Positions 55,556-64,000 of a DNA stretch of 64,000 nt are shown piece after piece. This DNA is from Megascapheus bottae. Its lineage: Eukaryota; Chordata; Mammalia; Rodentia; Geomyidae. The stretch lies in NCBI GenBank assembly GCA_024803745.1, contig JANJXV010000024.1, positions 22,233,927 to 22,297,926 of the forward strand, written 5' to 3'. How positions within the stretch are numbered: position 1 is the stretch's first letter; each line of letters opens with the position of its first letter. Below the pieces are notes generated by a model, which ran no database searches, had not been told where the DNA came from, and was given only the letters and a program-made list of their open reading frames with translations. The translations under genes and the position numbers were made by a program.

Positions 55556-56914
55556 ATAATATATGGTTTCGCTAAGCCAAGCCTTTCATGACAGCTTGGA
55601 GAAGACTATTCTTATTTTACAGATTAAAAAAAATTCTCTAGTCTAGAGAGTGTCTAAGAGTGAAAGAGAACAATGGGACTTCTCCCCAAACTGAGGGAAC
55701 ACTGAAGAAGTCTCTTCAAGGTCCTGGCACAACTGATTTGGGATAGAGGGTCAGGAAGGGTTTATCAGGAGAAAACACAGTGTCCTCACATGGCCGGCTG
55801 AGGCAGTGTGGACGAAAGGACATGCAGGGTGTAATTGGTCATCTCCAGTAGATGTTGGCTCTCCTCTAGCTCTTCCTCTGCTCTTTTGCTCCCAGTCTCA
55901 GGAGGTTGACTCTCATTTTAATCCTCCTTGTCCTACAAGAAGCTCATGTGTTTCTTCTCCTTTTCCATGTTCAGTTGTCCAGTGCCAGTAACACAGCAAC
56001 AGAGGTTCTCCAATGATGATGTGCCAAAAATTCAACTCAGACCTACTAAATGGCACATTCTGATGGAAAGGTCTAGGGCAGAGACAGAGGGTTTTTTTTA
56101 TGATAACTCTCCAGAAGGATGACACAGAAGGATATGCCAAGGACCACACTTGAAACAGCTTGGGAGTAGAGCTGTATTTCCCCAAACAATGCATTTCTTA
56201 ACACAAGAAAGATTGAAAGACAGTGAATGAATAGGCAACAAAAGTGGAAATGTGAAAATGATTACTCATTCAAATGTGTTCCAGAAATAGCCCCACAGCT
56301 ATAAAATGAAGATTCCTGGACACAAAGCAAGAATCACTCCAGGTTCTTTGTCAGTTTTTTTTCTGTTTACAGTACAACAATCTGAAGCATGGATGCTGAT
56401 TTGGGGTAGGAGAAAGGCTGGTCTCCACTGCTTCTATTCCATGTCTCCCCTGATGTATCCATGATGAGATTAAGGCAAACACACAGGCCTGTGATGGTGA
56501 CAGATGCTCAAAACCCATTTCCATCCCTACAAAGGTAGAGATGTGAAGCAGGCTGGCCCCCAGTTCTTCAGTTCGGTGTCTTACCCCTTGTATCCATAAT
56601 GAGATGGTGATGGTTTGCAGTGATTATAGACACTAAAAGTCATTTTTCATTCCTGAAAATGTGACAGATATAGTAAAGTTATGTGGTATTGTACCATTGG
56701 TGAACTTTTTCTGTTAAGACTCATGCAAGGACAATAAAGTAGAGTGATCTGTATAAAACCTACACAGGTACGAGTAAAAGAAACAGAAAATTCTTCAACT
56801 AAATAAAGTCACTTAAAAGGAACTTTTGTTGATTTTTAGCTAACAGCCATTTGTACTTTTCGATTAAAATGAATGGCTATGAAAACATCATCTACATTTT
56901 TAATTTTTTCTGTA
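55556..56914. other. PIP intron 2, nothing recognised
   Basis: Searched for PIP exon 3 (the human counterpart encodes a stretch with KYTACLCDD); no match in any plus frame. No repeat recognised. 56400-56700 contains 'gatgtatccatgatgagatt' and, 140 bases on, 'ttgtatccataatgagatgg', a possible short duplication. Confidence 0.5.
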
Positions 56915-57162
56915 CCAGTCCTGGGCAAAAACACTGTAACTCCACATAGCATGTTGAACTCAGGTCCTAGGCATGATCTCTGAACTCTTTTTACTCAAAG
57001 CTAGTTCTCTTCCACCTGAGCCACAGCTTCACTTCTGGTTTTTAAGTGGTTAATTGGAGATAAGAATCTTATGAACTTTCTTGCCCAAGTAGCCTACAAT
57101 AGCAATCCCCAGATCTCAGTCTTGGGGTAACAGGTACGAACCACCACCTCCTGGTTCACTTT
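56915..57162 (-). mobile_element. B1-ID composite SINE, PIP intron 2
   Basis: Reverse: 'ctgtaccagtcctgggcaaa', 'cacctgagccacagcttcac', 'gtggttaattggagataaga', 'tctcagtcttggggtaacag'. Followed at once by an L1 3' end. Confidence 0.88.
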
Positions 57163-57164
57163 TT

Positions 57165-57680
57165 AATTTTTTTTTAATTTACAGATTTTTATTTTATTTT
57201 ATTGTCCAGATAATGTATATAGGGATTGCAGTTACATTCTTCAGGTAATAGGTATATTACTTCTCATGTTTTTTTCCCTTTTTCCCTCCGCCACCCCCTC
57301 CCAATCATCTTGCTTTCCCCTTCCCTACTCTATTTCAAAAAAACAAATGAATGCATATACAACATACCAGGTAATCAAGTCAGATACAGTAACCACATGA
57401 AATTAACTACTAGTGGGAAAAAAAGGAATAACTTCACATAGTGAAACAAGAACAAAAAATCACAAAGATAACCTATTGTTTCCATAACCTACAGTTCATT
57501 TTGTTTACTTTCATTCTGTATGAGTATATATACATAACTTTTGACAGATTTTTAAAAAAACATTTTGTAGTTGGGTTTACATCCCAATATTCTTCTATCA
57601 CTTTTAAACATTTTCACCATCTTGTTAACATTTTACCCATATATTCATTCAAAACACGTAAATTATAAAAAAAATATTTT
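57165..57680 (-). mobile_element. 5'-truncated L1, 3' UTR only
   Basis: T-run, then 'attttattgtccagataatg' + 'tatatagggattgcagttac', 'acaacataccaggtaatcaa', 'cctattgtttccataaccta'. Same subfamily as the 3' UTR of 3302-4480. Confidence 0.88.
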
Positions 57681-58439
57681 AAAAATAAAAATGTCATGTA
57701 TTCTTTCTTTGTTTCCTGGAATTAAAGCCTACTCTTTCTGATCAGTTAAACTCACTTTTCTTTGATGACCAATCCTACTTTTATACAACTTTCTTTTTTC
57801 CCGTATATTTTTATTGTAATTAATAGAAGGGTTACATGATATTCGCCAGATAGATGATTCATTAATTCCCATACATTGATACCCCTTCACATGTCTTGGT
57901 CCCCATTTCCCTCCCCCCCACCCCTATGCCTCATCTTGTTTTCCCCCATTTCCTATCCAATTTCAGATAACCAAATACAAATATATTCGATATATCAGGT
58001 ATAACAAAGTGAGATAGTGTAACAATATGAGATAACCAAAGGACAGCAAAAGTGATGAGCGATAACATAGTACCTTAAGAACAACAATCATTCATTATAT
58101 GGCTTATGTTTACAGCATATTTTAAATGACAAGTTTAACATAACAAGTGTTCAATGAGGGAATCTCTAATTACAATCTCTGGGACTTAGTTTTTAGAACT
58201 TAATCAAAATTAGGCTAAGGGTTTGTATGTCATAGAAACATATCAATTTATGAAATAAAACATTATGTCTATAGAGTCATAGGTTTTTATGTCTATATAG
58301 TTATGTTTGTGTTTCCATTACCATGTCCATAGCTTTGGGTATGCAGTTATTGAGTCCTCGCTCTTGTACTCTTTGGATTTAATAGCCGCATATTAAGGAT
58401 ACCATGCGCCTTTTGTTCCTTAGGTCTTGACTTGTCTCA

Positions 58440-61400
58440 CTCAACATGATTTGCTCTAGATTCATCCATTCCCTGCGAATGCCATTATTTTATCTTGTCT
58501 GTTGGCTATGTAGCATTCCATTGTGTAAATATACCACATTTTCTGTATCCATTCATCTGCAGTAGGGCATCTGGGTTGTTTCCATCGCCTGGCTATTGTG
58601 AATAGTGCAGAGATGAACATAGCTGAGCAGGTGTCTTTATAATATCCTAGGTCATGCTGTTCAGGATAGATGCCCAGACGTGGTATGGGAGGACAGTAGG
58701 GAAGGTCTACTTTCAGTTCTTTAAGGAACCTCCACACTGCTTTCCAGAGTGGCTGAACTAGTTTACAATCCTACCAGCAGTGCAGTAAGGTTCATTTTTC
58801 TCCACAACCCCACCAGCAACTGTCATTGTCTGAGTTCAAAAATCTTGGCCATTCTTGTTGGGGTAAGGTGGTATCTTACGGTTGTTTTTATTTGCATTTC
58901 CTTTATGACCATAGATGATGAACATTTTCTCATATGTTTTTCTGCCATTTTAATCTTTTCTTCTGATAGGTCTCTCTTTAGTTCCCTTGCCCATTTAGTG
59001 AATGGTTTATTGGGTTTTCGGGGGATTAGTTTCTTGAGTTCCCTGTAGATACTAGATATTAAGCATTTGTCAGATGTATTGTTGGTGAATATCTTTTCCC
59101 AGTTGGTTGGCTGTCTCTCTACTTTTGCAACTATGTTTTTATCTGTACAGAAATTTTTTATTTTTAGGTAGTCCCATTTATCGAGTCTCTCTCCAATCTG
59201 TTGTGACCCTGGGATTCTGTTCAGGAATCTGTTGCCTGTGCCTATGAGTTCCAGTGTCTCTCTTACTTTATCATGTAGCAGTTTCATGGTTTCCGGTCTG
59301 ATGTTGAGGTCTTTGATCCACTTTGAGTTAATGCTTGTGCATGGAGAAAGGCTAGGGTCAATTTTTAGTTTTCTGCATGTGGCTGCCCATTTTTCCAGCA
59401 CCAATAATTGAATAGACTGTGTTTGTTCCATTGTATATCTTTGACTCCTTTGTCAAATACAAGTTGCCTATAGGTATGCGGTTCTATTTATGGGTCTTCT
59501 GTTCCACTGATCTTCTGGTCTGTTTTTGTGCCAGTACCAAGCAGTTTTTGTTATTATGGCTATATAGTAGAGTTTGAAGTCTGGTATTGTAATACCACCA
59601 GCATTGCTCTTTTTGCCTAGAATTGTTTTGGCTATTCTAGGTCGTTTCTTGTTTCATATGAATCTTTGGATTATATCTTCAATTTCCATAAAGAATGTCT
59701 TTGGGATTTTGATGGGGATTTCATTGAACTTGTATATCAATTTTGGCAGTATAGCCATTTTCACTATGTTGGTTCTCCCTAGCCATGAGCATGGGATGTC
59801 TTTCCATTTCCTAGTGTCCTCTTTAATTTCTTTCATTAGGCTTTTATAGTTTTCATTGAATAATTCCTTTACATCTTTGGTTAAGTATATTCCTAAGTAT
59901 TTTATTCTTTTGGGGGCTATTGCGAATGGGATCATTTTCTTGATTTGGCCTTCTGTTTGTGTATTGTTGGTGTACAAGAAGGCTACTGACTTCTGAAGGT
60001 TAATTTTGTATCCTACCCCTTTGCTAAAGTAGTTTATTCTAGAAATTTGGGAGTGGAGTTTGTTGAGTCGCTCAAGTAGAGGATCATGTCATCTGCAAAT
60101 AGGGATAGTTTAATTTCTTCTTTCCCTATGTGGATCCCTTTGATGTCCTTTTCTTGTCTTATTGCTCTGGCTAAGGGTTCCAGTACTATATTGAAGAGAA
60201 GTGGAGAGAGTGGGCATCCCTGTCTAGTTCCTGATTTTGAGGTGAATGGTTCCAGTCTTTCACCATTTAGTATAATACTGGCTATAGGTTTTTCATATAT
60301 GGCTTTCACTATTTTGAGGAATGTACCTTTTATTCCTATTTTTTCTAGTGCTTTCAACATGAATGGATGTTGTATTTTGTCAAATGCCTTCTCCATGTCC
60401 AGAGAAATTATCATATGATTCTTATCCTTAGCTCTATTGATGTGATGTACTACATTGATTGATTTGCGAATGTCAAACCAGCCTTGCATTTGTGGGATGA
60501 AGCCTACTTGATCATAGTGTATGATTTTTTAAATTTGTTTCTGGATTCTGTTGGCTAATATTTTATTGAGGAGTTTTGCGTCTGTGTTCATTAGAAGATA
60601 GGTCTGTAGTTTTCTTTTTTTGTTGGGTCTTTCCCTGGTTTGGGGATGAGAGTAATATTAGCTTCATAAAATGAGTTTGGTAGTGCTCCTTCTGTTTCTA
60701 GTTCTCGGAAGAGTTTCAAGAGTATAGGTGTTATTTCATCTTTAAATGTCTTGTAAAATTCCGCAGTGAATCCATCTGGACCTGGGATTTTTTTGGTTGG
60801 CATTTCCCTGATTGCTTCCACAATTTCGTTTTAAGAAATTGGTCCGTTCAATTTGTTTACCTCATCGTTGTTCAGTGTGGGTAGCCTATATTTACTTAAG
60901 AAATCATCCATTTCTACTAGATTTTCTTGTTTCTTTGAATATAGGCCCTGATAGTACCTATTCATTATGGACTGAATTTCTTGGGAATCAGTTGTGATTG
61001 TTCCCGTGGGATCTGTAATCTTGTTTATTTGAGTCTCCCCTTTCCTTTTTTTGATTAATCTTGCCAAGGGTCTGTCTATTTTGTTGACTCTTTCAAAGAA
61101 CCAACTTTTTGATTTATCAATTTTGTGTGTAGTAGATCTTATTTCAATCTCTGAAATTTCTGATTTTATTTTTGTTATTTCTGTCCTTCTAACTGTTTTA
61201 GAATTAACTTTTCCTTGCTCCTCTAGGTGTTTCGGGTTTTTTTAAGGTTATTTACATGCTCTTCTTCTGTCTTTTTATTTTTTATTTTTTTAGCAAGAGT
61301 TTTTTTATTGTAATTAATAAAAGGGTTACATGATATTTGCCAGATAGAAGGTGCATTAATTCACATATATTGATACCCTTTCACATGTCTTGATCCCCAT

Positions 61401-62466
61401 TACCCTCCCCTCCACCCCCCCCGTCTTGGTTTTCCCCCCTTCCCTATCCAATTTCAAATAACCAAATACAAATAAATCCAATATATCAGATAACAAAGTG
61501 AGATACTGTAACAATATGAGATAACCAAAGGTTCTGTCTTTTTAATATGTGCTCCTAGTGCAATAAATTTGCCTCTTAGAACTGCCTTTGCTGTGTCCCA
61601 TAAGTTCCTTTGTGATATTTCTTGATTGTCATTACATTCAAGGAAGTTTTTTATTTCATTTCTGATCTGATTTGTTACCCAGGAGTTATTCAGAAGTGTG
61701 TTGTTCAGTTTCCATGTGATTGAATGTTTTTTGACTTTGACTGCATTGTTCAGAATTAGTCTGACTCCACTGTGGTCTGATAGGATGCATGGGATTATAT
61801 CAGACCCCTTGTATCTGCTTAAGTTTTCTGTATGAACTATTATATGATTTATTTTGGAGTGTGTTCCATGTGCTGCTGAGAAAAATATAAAAAGTTTCGC
61901 CATTGGCTGGAAGACTCTGTGTACATCTGTTAAGCACAGCTGGGCTTAAATGACACTATCATGTCATTTAAGTTGATGGTGTCTTTGCTTAACTTTTGTT
62001 GAGTTGACCTGTCATTTGTTGAGAGTGGTGTATTGACGTCTCCCACAATGATTGTGTTTGAGTCTATCTTGTTCTGTAATTCTAAAAGAGTTTGTTTGAC
62101 AAAGTTGGGTGCTCCCGTGTTGGGGGAGTAGATGTTTATAACTGTAATATTATGGGCATGGATTGTACCCTTTACTAATATATAATGGCCATCTCTTTCT
62201 TTATGTACTGATTTTACTGAGAAGTTAATTTTGTCAGAGATTAAGATTGCTACTCCTGCTTTTTTGCATGGTGCATTGGAATGGAAAATTTGTTTCCATT
62301 TTTTCACTTGGAATTTGTTTCTGTCTTTGGCAGTGAGGTGGGTCTCTTGGAGGCAACATATGGATGGGTGGTGTTTCTTAATCCAGTCTGCTGCTCTGTG
62401 TCTTTTGATTGGATTGTTCAGCCCGTTCACATTTAGGGAGATTATGGAGAAGTGGTCAGTGTCCAT
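58440..62466 (-). pseudogene. L1 ORF2 (endonuclease - reverse transcriptase), broken
   Basis: Starts at the ATG at 62464-62466. The endonuclease part to 61930 shows SLNVNGLN, CLQETHL and GDVNTPLS (usual form GDFNTPLS, so the F is V here; the catalytic D and N remain). It then shifts frame: 61880-61730 carries FFSAAHGTHSKI and SDHSGV. A 255-base insertion cuts the linker at 61277-61531. Reverse transcriptase blocks follow: [16 protein letters not shown] (60821-60591), [29 protein letters not shown] and the catalytic FADDM (60489-60034). The C-terminal region is in pieces at 59977-59654, 59431-58823 and 58737-58462, the last with DEWIQKMWYIYTMECY. At least five frame changes plus stops. No product expected. 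Confidence 0.95.
61277..61531 (-). mobile_element. nested L1 3' end inside L1 ORF2
   Basis: 255 bases of L1 3' UTR in the same orientation as the host element: T-rich start (its A-tail), then 'gtaattaataaaagggttac' and so on, closely matching the host's own 3' UTR at 57810-58060. Bounded by perfect 12-bp duplications TTCTGTCTTTTT at 61265-61276 and 61532-61543. The empty site reads TTTTT/AATATG, the expected L1 endonuclease target. Confidence 0.96.
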
Positions 62467-62532
62467 TGTTGTTACTTATTTTTACTTCTAGGTTTCTTTC
62501 TCTCTCTTTTTTCCCCTTTTGTGTTTAGTGAA

Positions 62533-63552
62533 TTATAGATGTTTGCTTCCTGATGGGGGTTCTTGATGTTCCACAATTTGTTCTCGGTTAATTAGTATTC
62601 TTTGTAATGCTGGTTTAGTGTGCATGTATTCATAAAGCTTCTCTTTGGAGTGAAATATTCTTGTTTCTCCTTCAAATGTAAATGCTAGTTTTGCTGGATA
62701 TATCAGTCTGGGTTGGCAGTTGTTGGTCTTCAGGACATCGATGATTTTTTTCCAAGCTTTTCTTGCATTTAGGGTTTGCATGGAGAGATCTGCTTTAATT
62801 CGAATTTTCCTCCCATTATAATATAGCTCCTTTGTTTTTGCAGCATTTAAGATCAATTCCTTAGTATTTGGGTCTAGTGTCTTTACTATGATATGTCTAG
62901 ATGAGTTCCTTCTAGGATCTTGCCTATTTGGAGTCCTGAAACCTTCAATAATGTGAGTATTTTCCTTTTTGACGTTGGGGAAGTTCTCTGCTATGATTTT
63001 AGTGAATAAAGGTTGCATACCTTTGTCCTGAAATTCGGCCCCCTCCTCAATCCCTATTATACGAAGATTAGACTTCTTTGCTGCATCTGCCAGTTCCTGG
63101 AGCTCTCTCTGGTAGATTCTGACTGATTTTTCCAAGGTGGAGATTCTCTGTTCCAGCTCTTGTGTTTTATCTTCTGTTTCTGATGTTCTAGTCTCCATCT
63201 CCGTCAATCTGCTGCTTAATGCCTCCATTTTTGCTTGAAATGTGGACGCTGAGCTGATCATGTCTGCTCTGAGGGTATTAATCTGTTCTTCCATGTCTCT
63301 TTTGAATTCGAGGAGCTCTTTGGAGATTTCCTGCTTATGTTCCTGGAATTGTTTTTGGAGTTCTGTTTTAATCTCTTTAGTCATGTTCACAATCATCTCC
63401 TTGAATAGGGTCATGTTTCGTGTCCCTTCAGGTGTCATTTCTTGGGATGGTGACATCTCTCTCGTCCCTTCGCTCTTGTTTCCTTTTGGGCTTTGCGTGG
63501 GACTTTGATTATTTATGTATGTCATAATTCGTCTTTGCGCTCTCCCCGGCAT
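62533..63552 (-). CDS. L1 ORF1 protein, intact
   Basis: 339 codons starting at the ATG at 63550-63552 (MPGRAQRRIM); the codon before it is TTG. L1 ORF1p is an RNA-binding trimer that packages L1 RNA and acts as a nucleic-acid chaperone in the cytoplasmic L1 particle. The N-terminal 60 residues are basic and polar. About 70-150 forms a coiled coil (Glu/Lys/Leu-rich, LEFKRDMEEQINTLRADM). About 155-250 is the RRM (starts NLRIIGIEEG; RHIIVKTLD further on). About 250-330 is the C-terminal domain (RIKADLSMQTLNARKAW, then LAFTFEGETRIFHSKEKLYE). Length and layout match rodent and human ORF1p (338-370 residues). No stop or frameshift, in contrast to the ORF2 next to it. Confidence 0.95.
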   Translation of the reverse strand: MPGRAQRRIMTYINNQSPTQSPKGNKSEGTREMSPSQEMTPEGTRNMTLFKEMIVNMTKEIKTELQKQFQEHKQEISKELLEFKRDMEEQINTLRADMISSASTFQAKMEALSSRLTEMETRTSETEDKTQELEQRISTLEKSVRIYQRELQELADAAKKSNLRIIGIEEGAEFQDKGMQPLFTKIIAENFPNVKKENTHIIEGFRTPNRQDPRRNSSRHIIVKTLDPNTKELILNAAKTKELYYNGRKIRIKADLSMQTLNARKAWKKIIDVLKTNNCQPRLIYPAKLAFTFEGETRIFHSKEKLYEYMHTKPALQRILINREQIVEHQEPPSGSKHL

Positions 63553-64000
63553 CAAGAACTGTTGTTGTAGTTCGCTCTGTGGTCATTAGGTAGTGGTCTT
63601 TACTTGGATTGGGACCGGTGGTTCTGGGAATATGTGAATACCTGTGGTTCTGGGCCAAATTGATTCCTCTGCTGACTTGGTCAGAGTTTGCAGTTTTTGC
63701 AGGTATTCAGCCTGTTCCCAGAGGCTGTGTGCTGTTGCACGACTAGCTCTCAGCCCAACCAGTGGCCTCACAGTGAGCTGTGGGATGGATCTGCGAGCTT
63801 CAGTCTCAGCGTGCTGGGCGGACTGTTGGTTTTCCTGTGCTGCTTCCAGGGGTGGGCCCCCAGCCAAGGGTCTGGGGTTTGGGAGTTTCCAGGGGCTCTC
63901 AGCAGGACCAGCATGTGTCTGCTCTGTTCCCAGGGGCGGGGCCCAGCTGAGGACGTGGGCTCCAAGGGCAGAGCCGCGCCTTTCTGATTCTCAGAAGGCG
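63553..64000 (-). promoter_or_regulatory. L1 5' UTR (promoter), partial
   Basis: GC-richer than anything nearby, directly upstream of ORF1; it should carry the L1 internal promoter. Truncated by the window end. It holds open frames in sense (63867-63586, 93 codons) and antisense (63688-63987, 99 codons). Neither can be called a gene. Confidence 0.75.

Larger units (their letters stand above)
57790..64000 (-). mobile_element. near full-length L1, antisense in PIP intron 2
   Basis: One L1 runs from its 3' end at about 57790 to beyond the window. In element order: 5' UTR (64000-63553, start not in window), ORF1 (63552-62533, intact), a 66-base spacer, ORF2 (62466 to about 58440, broken), and 3' UTR (58440-57790). 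It is opposite to PIP. A separate L1 3' fragment is inserted in ORF2. Retrotransposition by its own ORF2 is not possible; ORF1 could still be made. Confidence 0.95.

Noticed and set aside
62533..63555. ORF1 start at 63555 and OR9A start at 21676
   Set aside because: Those codons are TTG and GTG; the first ATG lies one codon downstream in both cases.
1..64000. CRISPR arrays, operons, phage or plasmid functions
   Set aside because: The window is mammalian; direct repeats present are SINEs, L1s and microsatellites, not spaced arrays.

Overview
This is a window of mammalian nuclear DNA, most likely from a rodent. The intergenic DNA is AT-rich, there are CA/TG, GATA and GGAA microsatellites, and LINE-1 (L1) copies and short SINEs are dense. 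The SINEs combine a B1 (7SL-like) head with an ID (tRNA-like) tail, or are ID dimers. From memory these SINE types fit a castorimorph rodent (kangaroo-rat or pocket-mouse type). That species guess is inference and was not checked.

Only two host genes are supported. An intact, single-exon olfactory receptor of subfamily 9A lies on the minus strand at 20732-21673. The first two coding exons of PIP (prolactin-induced protein) lie on the plus strand at 52875-52969 and 54760-54871. Between them, at about 34.3-34.7 kb on the minus strand, is a broken OR9A-like pseudogene. The order OR9A - OR remnant - PIP matches the human 7q34 neighbourhood (OR9A2 - OR6V1 - PIP), which supports both identifications. 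PIP exons 3 and 4 were not found and probably lie beyond base 64000, past a large L1 that sits antisense in intron 2.

Layout: 0-6 kb holds several L1 3' fragments, including an L1 inserted into a SINE and a second L1 in the opposite direction. 6-20 kb is intergenic DNA with SINEs, MaLR-type LTR fragments and simple repeats. 20.7-21.7 kb is the OR9A gene. 22-34 kb holds old L1 pieces, SINEs and a striking 25-bp palindrome. 34.3-34.7 kb is the OR pseudogene. 35-45 kb is mostly unassigned DNA. 45.6-48.8 kb is an ancient L1 carrying younger nested insertions, one of which looks like a SINE with a 3' transduction. 52.8-64 kb is the 5' part of PIP, its intron 2 filled from 57.2 kb by L1 DNA. The last 6.2 kb is a nearly complete minus-strand L1 with an intact ORF1, a multiply broken ORF2 and a 255-bp nested L1 insertion bounded by perfect 12-bp duplications.

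I saw no CRISPR, operon or other prokaryotic system, and no clearly new gene system. The best second-look items are the nested insertions with exact target-site duplications, the SINE 3' transduction, the 25-bp palindrome with a STAT-like core, the shifted OR9A start codon, and a possible extra glycosylation site in PIP.
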